Assembly: GCA_964503125.1 (NCBI GenBank)
Contig: CAZCZE010000032.1
Coordinates: 92,423 to 156,422 of the forward strand
Direction of reading: 5' to 3'
DNA length: 64,000 bases
Source of the DNA: FEN-1219 sp964503125
GTDB lineage: Bacteria > Pseudomonadota > Gammaproteobacteria > Steroidobacterales > Rariloculaceae
Below the pieces are notes generated by a model. That model was not told the DNA's origin, did not search any database, and saw only the letters and a program-made list of their open reading frames with translations. A program made the translations under genes and the position numbers. Of the stretch, positions 41,416 through 49,402 are shown piece by piece; the stretch's first letter is position 1; every line of letters starts with the position of its first letter.

Positions 41416-41491
41416 CGTGACGTGAAAGAGGTAGACTACGCGCCCCGAGCGGCCGCTCGGCCGAAGGTAACGCCCGTTCCGAGGATTGCGA

Positions 41492-42745
41492 ATGTCCGAC
41501 CTGCCCGCGCTGCGCGCCACCGACCCCGAGATCCACCGGCTCATCGGCCTCGAGACGAAACGGCAGGACGAGTTCATCCGCCTCATACCCTCGGAGAACT
41601 ACGCGTCGTTCGCCGTCATGGAAGCCACGGGCTCGATCCTCAACAACAAATACTCGGAAGGCTACCCGGGCAAGCGCTACTACGAGGGCCAGGACTACAT
41701 CGACCAAGTCGAGACGCTCGCGATCGAGCGCGCCCAGCGCCTGTTCGGCATGCAGCACGCGAACGTGCAGCCGTACTCGGGATCGCCGGCGAACCAGGCC
41801 GTCTACTTGGCGCTCGCCAAGCCCGGCGAGCCCGTCATGGGCTTGGGGTTGCCGTTCGGCGGCCACCTCACGCACGGCTGGGGCGTCAACTTCTCGGGCA
41901 TGCACTACAAGTCGAAGCAGTACGAGGTCGATCCCGAGACCCACCGCGTCGACTTGAACCGCGTCGAGACGCTCGCGAAGGCGACGCGGCCCAGGGTCAT
42001 CTTCTGCGGCGGTACGGCCTATCCGCGCACGTGGGACTACGCGGGCTTCGCGACGATCGCCCGATCCGTCGGCGCCGTCCTCGTCGCCGACATCGCACAC
42101 ATCGCGGGGCTCATCGTCGCGGGCGCGCACCCGCATCCTTATCCGCACGCGAAGATCGTCACCACGACGACGCACAAGACGCTGCGCGGCCCGCGCGGCG
42201 GCATGATTCTCTGCGACACGATCTACGCCAAGGACATCGACCGCGCGGTGTTCCCGGGATTGCAGGGCGGGCCGCACGACCACACGACGGCCGCGATCGC
42301 CGTGGCGCTCAAGGAAGCCGCGCATCCTACGTTTCGCGCTTACGGGCAGCAGATCGTCAAGAACGCGAAGGCACTCAGCGACGCGTTGCAGGCGCGCGGG
42401 TTCCGCTTGATCTCGGGCGGCACCGACAATCATCTGATCTTGATCGACGTGACGCCGCGCGGCATCACGGGCAAGCCCGCGGCGCGCGCGCTGCACGAGG
42501 CCGGCATCGAGTGCAACTACAACACGATCCCGTTCGACCCGCGCAAGCCGTTCGATCCTTCGGGAGTGCGCCTCGGCACGCCGGCGATCACTTCGCGCGG
42601 CATGCGCGAAGAGCACATGGCGCCGATCGCCGAGTGGATCGACCGCGTGCTCGGCGTCGCCGACGACGCAGAGAAGCTCCACAAGATCCGCGCCGAGATC
42701 GCGGAGTTCTGCAAGGCGTTCCCGGCGCCCGGGATTCGCGTCTAG
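41492..42745 (+). CDS. glyA: serine hydroxymethyltransferase
   Basis: The 417-residue PLP enzyme has SENYASFAVMEATGSILNNKYSEGYPGKRYYEGQ, NVQPYSGSPANQAVY and the PLP lysine K229 in TTTTHKTLRGPRGGMI. It interconverts serine and glycine, transferring the one-carbon unit to tetrahydrofolate. The middle section (CGGTAYPRTWDYAGFATIARSVGAVLVADIAHIAG) differs from the usual GlyA text, so this may be a divergent lineage of the enzyme. The ATG has GAGG just upstream; a TTG two codons before is less likely. Confidence 0.94.
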   Translation: MSDLPALRATDPEIHRLIGLETKRQDEFIRLIPSENYASFAVMEATGSILNNKYSEGYPGKRYYEGQDYIDQVETLAIERAQRLFGMQHANVQPYSGSPANQAVYLALAKPGEPVMGLGLPFGGHLTHGWGVNFSGMHYKSKQYEVDPETHRVDLNRVETLAKATRPRVIFCGGTAYPRTWDYAGFATIARSVGAVLVADIAHIAGLIVAGAHPHPYPHAKIVTTTTHKTLRGPRGGMILCDTIYAKDIDRAVFPGLQGGPHDHTTAAIAVALKEAAHPTFRAYGQQIVKNAKALSDALQARGFRLISGGTDNHLILIDVTPRGITGKPAARALHEAGIECNYNTIPFDPRKPFDPSGVRLGTPAITSRGMREEHMAPIAEWIDRVLGVADDAEKLHKIRAEIAEFCKAFPAPGIRV

Positions 42746-42868
42746 CGAAGGCTCGTTCCGATCGCGTTACCCCTCGCACCGCGTTTGGCGATGGAACGCC
42801 CCGCAGCGGCAAAGGTCTTTTGAAGGTACGATTCTGCTGACATAGCGCAGAAGGGATGCAAACCTTCG

Positions 42869-44143
42869 ATGCACCGGGCTCTCGCTATTCTGTCCGTCGG
42901 TGTTTTTTGGGCTGTCGCCGACGAGGCCGCGCCTGCGGAGGCGCCCGGCGCCTGTGGGCGCCACGATCTCTCCTGCTGGCAGGATCACTACGCGTCCGAG
43001 TGCTCGCGAGCTGCTGCGACCATCGAAACCTGCCTCGTGTTTCTGCAGCGGCTCGAGACGGCGCGGCGGGGCTCCTACTCTTCCGGTGTGGCGCTGCTGC
43101 TCGGCGAAACCCTCCACGGCCTGGCGCGGCAAGACGTATCTCCCCAAGCGAAAGAGAGATACCTCGAGCGATCCCGCGCCGCGTACAGGGAAGTCGTCAG
43201 GCGCGAGCCTCTCAATGCGTCCGGATACTTGGGTCTAGCCGAAGCGGCGAAGACGGGCGAAGAGCGCGTCGAATGGTTGCGAGGGGCCGTCCGGGCCGAG
43301 TTCCAGCCCGTGCACATGGAATTGCTCGCCAACGCACTGTCCAGCGAAGTCGGCGGTCACACGGGGCATATCGAAGCTGCGCGCACCCTCGAGGATGCCT
43401 ACACGTTCGAATCGACCGCTACCGAGAAGTGGCGATATGGGGCCTCCGCATGGCGGAGGTACACGGACGCGGTAGGTCGTTACCCCTCGGCGGCAAGCCC
43501 CAGATCCCTGGACAACGTCGTCATTCGCATCAAGGACGACATCGACTACTTGTTGCTGCAGCGCACGCTGCTCAGTCCCGAATCGCACCTGGCCTACCTC
43601 GCCGACGGCTTCGCAACGATGTGCGAAACGAGCATCGCCGAGATCGTGAGTCTCGACGAATGCATGGCGGGCCTCGAGTTGGCGGTAGCCACGGCGGAAG
43701 GACCCGTGTCCTCGGGCGCTCGGCGATTGCTCGCCGAAGCCGCGCTCACGGGGATGCGCACGATTGCGGGCGAGTCCCTGCCGCGATCGCTCGAGGCGCG
43801 GGGAAAATTCTTGGACTGGATCGATCGATTGTTGACGACGGCGCCCTCGCCGGTGGAGGTGTCGGCGAACTTGCTCGAAGCGCAGGCCGATTACACGGCG
43901 GGCCTGCCGGAGAGAGCGGACGCTTTGCTGTCGGCGATCGACCTTTCCCCCAATCGAGGCGATCTGCGATTGAAGCTGGGCGCCACGTACGTCGACCTCG
44001 AGCTCTGGCCGGAGGCACTCGAGCAACTGAGGGTCGCAAGATACTTTTTGCCGCCCGAGGAACACGAGCGCGTGGACCAACTGGTCGAGTCCGCGGACCA
44101 GGCCTATCAGACGCGATTCCTGCCTCCGCACGCGACCGAGTAG
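42869..44143 (+). CDS. exported helical-repeat (TPR-like) protein of unknown function
   Basis: The 424-residue protein has a short leader (MHRALAILSVGVFWAVADEA) and then only predicted alpha-helices. Repeated patterns such as AAYREVVRREPLNASGYLGLAEAAKTGE and LRLKLGATYVDLELWPEALEQLRVARYFLPP are degenerate tetratricopeptide repeats. Four cysteines near the mature N-terminus (CGRHDLSCWQDHYASEC...C) may form disulfides. It would act as a periplasmic scaffold. It converges with another large helical-repeat protein gene, with 35 bases between. Confidence 0.65.
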   Translation: MHRALAILSVGVFWAVADEAAPAEAPGACGRHDLSCWQDHYASECSRAAATIETCLVFLQRLETARRGSYSSGVALLLGETLHGLARQDVSPQAKERYLERSRAAYREVVRREPLNASGYLGLAEAAKTGEERVEWLRGAVRAEFQPVHMELLANALSSEVGGHTGHIEAARTLEDAYTFESTATEKWRYGASAWRRYTDAVGRYPSAASPRSLDNVVIRIKDDIDYLLLQRTLLSPESHLAYLADGFATMCETSIAEIVSLDECMAGLELAVATAEGPVSSGARRLLAEAALTGMRTIAGESLPRSLEARGKFLDWIDRLLTTAPSPVEVSANLLEAQADYTAGLPERADALLSAIDLSPNRGDLRLKLGATYVDLELWPEALEQLRVARYFLPPEEHERVDQLVESADQAYQTRFLPPHATE

Positions 44144-44178
44144 GCGGCGAGTCGATCGCTGCGTAGTCTGGCGGTGGC

Positions 44179-46308
44179 TTAGTTCGAGACGCCGAAGGTG
44201 ACCTGGTATGCGGGGGCGTTGCGCACCGCATCGAGCATGTACTCGCCTTGCGCTCGCAGCGACGGATCCGTCAAGTACGTGTCGACGACCCCGCGTGCCC
44301 CGGCGGGATCGCGGTGGGCGAGACCCTGAACGACCTGCAGCACGGCCTGCTGCCGTGCGGAATCCGAGCTAAACGCGTTCAGCAAGCCGGTGTCGAGCCC
44401 GCCCGACCTGCGGACAGCCGTCGTCGTGAGTACCGCCGTCAGCGCGCTGTCGCGGTTCGCGCCCTGCGGCAGCCGCAGCGTCCACTGTTGAGCGGCGACG
44501 GCATCTTGGTTCGACCAAATCCCGACCACGTTACGTACCGCCGTCGTGCGTTCCGGCTCGGTCCGACGATCGATGGCCCAGTCCGCGGCGGCCGCGGGAT
44601 CGTGATTGGCCCAGTTCATTGCGATCATGCTCGCGAGCTGTTGTGCTTGCATGCCCGTGTGTTCCGTACCGAGCTCGTCGATGAGCCGAGCCGCGGCGGC
44701 GCCGTCCCGCTCAGCGACGTTCATCGCGACCGCCGTGGCGGCGCGGTCGTACCAAGGCTCGGCACGAAACTGCGCGAGCCAATCGATGGCGCCCTGCGGA
44801 TCATTCTGCGCATACCCCTGCGCCACCCCATTGATCCACGGCTCGCGCGCTGCCGCCGGTATCTCACCCGAATGCGCGATCGCAGTGCGCGGGTCGCGCG
44901 CCGCGAGCTGTTGCCCCAATTGCATGAAAAGGTTCGGCGACGCGTTTTGGCCGTTCGCGAGCAGCCAGCGCATCGCGCTCTCGGGGGAGCGCTGCGACCA
45001 CGACGACACGAGCATGGCCCCGAGAGACTCTTGGAACTGTGGATCGTCGCTCGTGAGGAGCCGATTCGCGATCGCTTCCGCCCCGGCGTCATCGCGAGCG
45101 CCCATCATTGCGACGTACTGCACGGCGCGCATGCGCTCGCCGGGCGCCGTCAGCTCGAGTGCGAGGTCTAGCGCTCGGTGCGGTTCCAGCTCGGCCAGGC
45201 CGCCGATCACGGCAGCGACGAGGTTTTCCCGCCCCGGTAACGACCGCGCCCAGGCCAGCGCGGCGGCAACATCGTGCTTACCGTAGCTGCGCGCGACGAC
45301 CTGCGTGAACGATTGCCGTTCCTGTCCGAGGGGCATGCGCTCGAGATACCGCACGGCCGCCAGAGGGTTGCGCTCGGCGAGTTGTTGCAGCGCGGAGGAT
45401 TCCGCGACGCGGCGCAGGTCCTGGGGCAGGTGGCCCACGGAAGCGAGGAGCTGCTCGGGATTCGCGCGCGCGAGCTCCACGAGCGTACCGCCCAGCACGC
45501 CGAGCTGCTGGGCTGCCGTGCCGACGGTGGCGAGATAGGCGAGGGCTTCGTCGGGCGCGATACGGGCGAGCACGCGCAGCGCCGCCGATTCCAGCGTGAG
45601 CCGCAGGCGCTCGTCGTCGACCTCCCGCGCGACAGCGAACGCGCGCCGCGGGTCGAGCTCGGCCCACCGCTGCGCTGTAAGGCCGAGCGCGGACCGTGGC
45701 GCGACGAAAGCGACCGAACCCACCGGTGTGATCGCGGGTGTGGGCGTAACGCTCGCGAACGGTTCCTCCTCCTCACGCGCCGCAAGCACGGCGGCCACGC
45801 GGCCCACGGCCGCGGCGTCGTTGCCGAGTGCTGCGATCAAGGCGATCGCGACCGTGGCGGCGGCATCGGGATTTTCGACGGTGCTCAGCGCGGCGAGCGC
45901 CTGGCCCGGGGCCGTGCGCGCCCATGCGCCGTACGCAGCGCTCAACGCCAAGCCGCCGACGCCCGCTTCGCGCGCCAGCCGCACGGCGCCGAGGGCATCG
46001 AGCTCGGAGTAACGCTTGAGCAACACGGCGAGCGCGAGCTCGCGGTCCGTCGACGACGGTTCCGCGGCGGCTTGCGCGATCATCGCGGCGAGCTCGCTGG
46101 CGTTCGCATCGGCGAGCCGTCGATAGAAATCGGGCCCGCCTTCTCTCGCGGCGGCCGACACGGCGGCGCTCGTCGACGACGTCGTCGCCGTGACCGAAGG
46201 CCGCAGGTCGCCGAGGTCCGGCAGCGCGAGCGGGGCAGGCCAGAGCAGCAACGTCGCTATGACGCCGAGCGACGCACCGAGGACGAGCGCAATGAGCATG
46301 CGAGCCAT
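44179..46308 (-). CDS. large membrane-anchored helical-repeat protein
   Basis: The 709-residue protein has one N-terminal membrane helix (ARMLIALVLGASLGVIATLLLW). A long array of similar helical pairs of about 30-35 residues follows, with recurring text of the type ...A..DP..A..W..... (for example ANHDPAAAADWAIDR, AQNDPQGAIDWLAQF, AQRSPESAMRWLLANG with minor changes). This suggests a HEAT/TPR-like solenoid in the periplasm. The start is the ATG before the hydrophobic helix with GGGGAA upstream. No enzymatic motif was found. Its partner may be the convergent TPR protein. Confidence 0.72.
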   Translation of the reverse strand: MARMLIALVLGASLGVIATLLLWPAPLALPDLGDLRPSVTATTSSTSAAVSAAAREGGPDFYRRLADANASELAAMIAQAAAEPSSTDRELALAVLLKRYSELDALGAVRLAREAGVGGLALSAAYGAWARTAPGQALAALSTVENPDAAATVAIALIAALGNDAAAVGRVAAVLAAREEEEPFASVTPTPAITPVGSVAFVAPRSALGLTAQRWAELDPRRAFAVAREVDDERLRLTLESAALRVLARIAPDEALAYLATVGTAAQQLGVLGGTLVELARANPEQLLASVGHLPQDLRRVAESSALQQLAERNPLAAVRYLERMPLGQERQSFTQVVARSYGKHDVAAALAWARSLPGRENLVAAVIGGLAELEPHRALDLALELTAPGERMRAVQYVAMMGARDDAGAEAIANRLLTSDDPQFQESLGAMLVSSWSQRSPESAMRWLLANGQNASPNLFMQLGQQLAARDPRTAIAHSGEIPAAAREPWINGVAQGYAQNDPQGAIDWLAQFRAEPWYDRAATAVAMNVAERDGAAAARLIDELGTEHTGMQAQQLASMIAMNWANHDPAAAADWAIDRRTEPERTTAVRNVVGIWSNQDAVAAQQWTLRLPQGANRDSALTAVLTTTAVRRSGGLDTGLLNAFSSDSARQQAVLQVVQGLAHRDPAGARGVVDTYLTDPSLRAQGEYMLDAVRNAPAYQVTFGVSN

Positions 46309-46499
46309 CGTGGATTCCCCTCGGCAATTGCTCCTGCATTGCTCTACCGCGGGCATCCATGCCCGCGTCGTGGCACTGCGGGCGGCGGCCTAGGCGATAA
46401 TACGCGCTACCTGCCGTTCGATGAATAGTCCCGCCGTGCGTTCCGATTGGCGCGGACCACGTTGGTTTTCATGGGGCGCCCGCAGCAAGTCCGATCGCT

Positions 46500-46528
46500 T
46501 TGCAGCGGCGTCAAACCTAGGATAGATT
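46500..46528 (+). promoter_or_regulatory. possible sigma-70 promoter before the DUF6152/WGD pair
   Basis: TTGCAG (46500-46505) and TAGATT (46523-46528) are separated by 17 bases and lie about 32 bases before the GTG of the DUF6152 gene. Matches are partial (3/6 and 4/6). Confidence 0.35.
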
Positions 46529-46560
46529 CCGTAACGCCTCGCGGAAAAAGGGCCAAGCCT

Positions 46561-46971
46561 GTGAGAAACACCGTCATGCGTTCGGCGCTTCTGGGTGCGC
46601 TGGTTTCGATCGCTGCCACCACCGCGAGTGCGCACCATTCCTTCGCGCCTTACGAGCCGCAGAAGCAGATCAAGCTCGTGGGCACGGTCGAAAAATTCTT
46701 GTGGCAGAACCCGCACGTCTACATCCAGCTCCGGGGCGCCGAGGAGGGGCAGGAGGAGCAGGTTTGGCTCATAGAGTGCGCCAATCCCGGCATCCTCAAC
46801 CGCGTGGGTTGGAAGTTCAACATGATCGAGGAGGGCGACCGGATTACGATCGCCGTGGCCCCGATGCGCAGCGGACAACCGGCGGCGCTCCTGAAAGCGA
46901 TCAAGCTGCCGGACGGTCGAATTTTCAACAACGGCGGCCCGGCAGGGCCGGCCACGATTGCTCTCGAGTGA
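46561..46971 (+). CDS. DUF6152 family exported protein
   Basis: The 136-residue protein has a leader ending ATTASA, after which the mature chain starts HHSFAPYEPQKQIKLVGTVEKFLWQNPHVYIQL. Then WLIECANPGILNRVGWKFNMIEEGDRI follows, the DUF6152 pattern. The GTG at 46561 has AAGGG eight bases upstream; the ATG at 46576 is an equally short alternative. It precedes a WGD-family gene by 14 bases. It is the third DUF6152 copy of the window; all three share the HH pair just after the leader. Confidence 0.83.
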   Translation: MRNTVMRSALLGALVSIAATTASAHHSFAPYEPQKQIKLVGTVEKFLWQNPHVYIQLRGAEEGQEEQVWLIECANPGILNRVGWKFNMIEEGDRITIAVAPMRSGQPAALLKAIKLPDGRIFNNGGPAGPATIALE

Positions 46972-46985
46972 AGGCGGGACGAGCC

Positions 46986-47792
46986 ATGCACGAGATCACG
47001 AAGCCTCGGGCGATCCTTTTCCTGGGGCCGGCGCTGTTGCTCGTCGGGAGCCCTGTCGTCGCGCAGAGAGAAAGCGCAGCGGCGCGGCCCGAGACCGAAT
47101 ACGGCGCACGCGAGATCGGCGGCACTTGGGAGCGCTATCCGACGCAGTTCGCGGGATTAGGCAGCGATCCGAATGCGCCGACGGCGCCCGAGCCGGTGCC
47201 CGATCCGCCGCTCAAGCCCGAATACTACGGGCCGTGGCGCGCTGCCCAGGATGAGGCCGCCGCGCTGACTCGCGCGGGCCTACCGCCGGCAACGAATTAC
47301 ACGCACTGCATCGGCGAAGGCATGCCGGGGATGATGCAGGGCATGTTCCCCATGGAGGTGCTCGATACGGGCGACCAGATCACCATCATCCAGGAAGCCT
47401 ACAACCAGGTCCGCCGCATCTATGTGGGCGAGGAGCCGCCGCCTCCGGAGGACGCCGAGCCGCGCTTCGCAGGCAATTCGGGCGCCCGCTGGGAGGGCGG
47501 CACTCTCGTCGTCGTGACCACCGGCCTCAAGGAGCAGGTCGGATTTCGCAACGTGCCGCACTCGCCGAACCTGCGGCTCACGGAGCGAATCAGCCTGCTG
47601 CCCGATCGCGACTACATGCGGAACGAGATCACGGTGACGGATCCCGACTACCTGACGGCGCCGTGGACCTGGACGTGGATGTACAAGCGCTGGCCGGGCT
47701 ACAAAATGCAGGAATACATCTGCGAGAAGAACCTGTGGGATGCGGACGAGGCCGGCGCCGCCACGCTCACGATCGACCTCGGCGAAGAATAG
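46986..47792 (+). CDS. exported protein of unknown function, WGD family
   Basis: The 268-residue protein has a leader ending SPVVAQ. A Pro-rich region (PTAPEPVPDPPLKPEYYG) precedes a segment with CIGEGMPGMMQGMFPMEVLD, and then the family signature ARWEGGTLVVVTTGL, LTERISLLPDRD and VTDPDYLTAPWTW. The methionine-rich GMPGMMQGMFPM is notable; Met/His clusters can bind copper(I), but this is only suggestive. It follows the DUF6152 gene by 14 bases, so they are almost certainly one transcript. Confidence 0.75.
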   Translation: MHEITKPRAILFLGPALLLVGSPVVAQRESAAARPETEYGAREIGGTWERYPTQFAGLGSDPNAPTAPEPVPDPPLKPEYYGPWRAAQDEAAALTRAGLPPATNYTHCIGEGMPGMMQGMFPMEVLDTGDQITIIQEAYNQVRRIYVGEEPPPPEDAEPRFAGNSGARWEGGTLVVVTTGLKEQVGFRNVPHSPNLRLTERISLLPDRDYMRNEITVTDPDYLTAPWTWTWMYKRWPGYKMQEYICEKNLWDADEAGAATLTIDLGEE

Positions 47793-47814
47793 CGACTCGG
47801 CGCAGCCGAGTCGC
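47792..47814. terminator. hairpin between convergent genes
   Basis: Perfect 10-base arms (GCGACTCGGC and its complement) with a 3-base loop lie at the end of the WGD gene, before the convergent YceI gene. There is no T-run, so it is at best a weak or rho-assisted bidirectional terminator. Confidence 0.5.
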
Positions 47815-47838
47815 ACGCCGCGGCAGCGAGTCGGCGAG

Positions 47839-48399
47839 CTATTGCTTGAGGTCGAGCTTGACGTCGACGGCGACGTCCTGCGCCACCCAGCTCGTGTCGT
47901 TCCAACCTTCGCCGACGTTGAAGTCGAAGCGGTTGATGCTCATCGTGCCGGCGAACTTGGCCGCGGCGCCCGAGCCCGTGAGCGTGAACTTGAGCGCGAT
48001 CGGCTTGGTCGTTCCCTTGAGCGTGAGCTGGCCGGTGGCGACGTAGGAGCCGTCGGCGGCCTTCTCGATCTTCTGCGACTCGAACTTCGCCTGCGGGAAT
48101 TCCTTGGCGTTGAACCAGTCCTTGTCGAGCAGCGAGGCGTCGCGATCGTGGTCGCGCGTGTTCACGGAGTCGAGCTGCACCGTGCCGACGATGCTGCCCT
48201 TGGTCGCATCGGCGAGATCGAGATCGATGGCAGCCGTGAACGTCTCGAAGCGGCCGTTGAATTTCGTGCCTTGCTGAGTGCCGACGAAGCCTACGGAGCT
48301 CGTCTCCGGGACGACGGTCCACGAGCCGGCAAAGGCGCTCGCGCTGAATGCGAGGCCGGCCGCGATGACGAGGGGCTGCCAATAGAGCGTCTTGGTCAT
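47839..48399 (-). CDS. YceI family periplasmic protein
   Basis: The 186-residue protein has a leader ending SAFA and the YceI lipocalin-like pattern: WTVVPETSSVGFVGTQQGTKFNGRFETF, SVNTRDHDRDASLLDKDWFNAKEFPQAKFES, TLKGTTKPI, and INRFDFNVGEG. Family members bind isoprenoid or fatty amides and are induced by alkaline or osmotic stress; some occur with cytochrome b561. It is monocistronic, just upstream on the same strand of nothing else than the divergent gap. Confidence 0.9.
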   Translation of the reverse strand: MTKTLYWQPLVIAAGLAFSASAFAGSWTVVPETSSVGFVGTQQGTKFNGRFETFTAAIDLDLADATKGSIVGTVQLDSVNTRDHDRDASLLDKDWFNAKEFPQAKFESQKIEKAADGSYVATGQLTLKGTTKPIALKFTLTGSGAAAKFAGTMSINRFDFNVGEGWNDTSWVAQDVAVDVKLDLKQ

Positions 48400-48531
48400 G
48401 AGCGTATTTCCCGAGTAGCCGAGGGTCGAGACATATGACGATTGTATGCGAACGGTTCCGGCGCCCGCAAAGCGCAGTTTCCGAACTTGACCGTTCTCTA
48501 GAGTTGCGCGCCGCGTTCAGCGGGCGTTCAG

Positions 48532-49230
48532 TCAGTCTCGCGACATGAGCAGCCGCAGCACGTACCAGAACATGAGCGCGATCGAGGCGAACAGCGCGAG
48601 CGCGGCGCCCACGTACCGATCCTCGGGGTAGTGGTGCAGGATGTTCGAGGTGTCGAAGAGCACCGCGGCGCCCGCGAAGCCGATCATCGCCACCGAGAAC
48701 CACGTGCCGAGCTCGAAGCCGAACAGCACGCTCGCGACGATACCGACCAGGGCCAAGATACCGCCCCAGACGAGCAGGCCGCGCAGGAACGAGAAGTCCT
48801 TGCGCGTGATGAACGCGACGGCCGTGAGTCCTCCGGTGCCGAGCAACGTGACGCCGACGGCGCTCTCGACGATGCCGGGCTGCGCCGCCACCGCGAGGGC
48901 GAGCAGCGGCAAGAAAATGATCGCTTCGGCGACGACGAAGCCCACGAGCGCGAGGTACTGCAAGGGCTTCGACTCGACGCTGTGCGCGACGTGCGTCGCG
49001 AGCCAGCCGACGATCATGAACGCGCCCAAGATCAGTAGCCAATTGACGCCGAGCAGCGTTTGTGCGAGCGGCACCGCGAGACCGCTCTCGAACAGGTACG
49101 ACTCGATCGCGGCGAACAGCAGGATGGCGGCTGCCACGTGACCGTAGGTGCGCCAGATGAAGGTCGAGCGTGTCTCGACGCTCGCCTCGGACACCGGCAT
49201 ATAACTCGTCAGGCTCTGCGCGGACTGCAT
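48532..49230 (-). CDS. Bax inhibitor-1/YccA family membrane protein
   Basis: The 232-residue protein has seven hydrophobic helices, a hydrophilic N-terminus (PVSEASVETRSTFIWRTYGHVAAAI) and the family's FDTSNILHHYPEDRYVGAALALFASI near the end, where the paired Asp residues of the pH sensor lie in the family. Bacterial members are putative calcium leak channels or FtsH regulators. It forms a small minus-strand group with YceI but is separated by 130 bases. Confidence 0.9.
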   Translation of the reverse strand: MQSAQSLTSYMPVSEASVETRSTFIWRTYGHVAAAILLFAAIESYLFESGLAVPLAQTLLGVNWLLILGAFMIVGWLATHVAHSVESKPLQYLALVGFVVAEAIIFLPLLALAVAAQPGIVESAVGVTLLGTGGLTAVAFITRKDFSFLRGLLVWGGILALVGIVASVLFGFELGTWFSVAMIGFAGAAVLFDTSNILHHYPEDRYVGAALALFASIALMFWYVLRLLMSRD

Positions 49231-49402
49231 GGTTCGCTCCGTGGCCGATTGAGAGAGGCGGTCATTCTAGCACCGGCGTATTCGCTCCCCTAGAATCGGG
49301 CTTAAGAGCCCCGCGGAGTCCACGCCCATGCGAGCCGCAACGAGATCGCACCGCGCCGGCGCGGCCCGGCGCTCCATATTGTCAACTGGCGGGCGCCACT
49401 GA

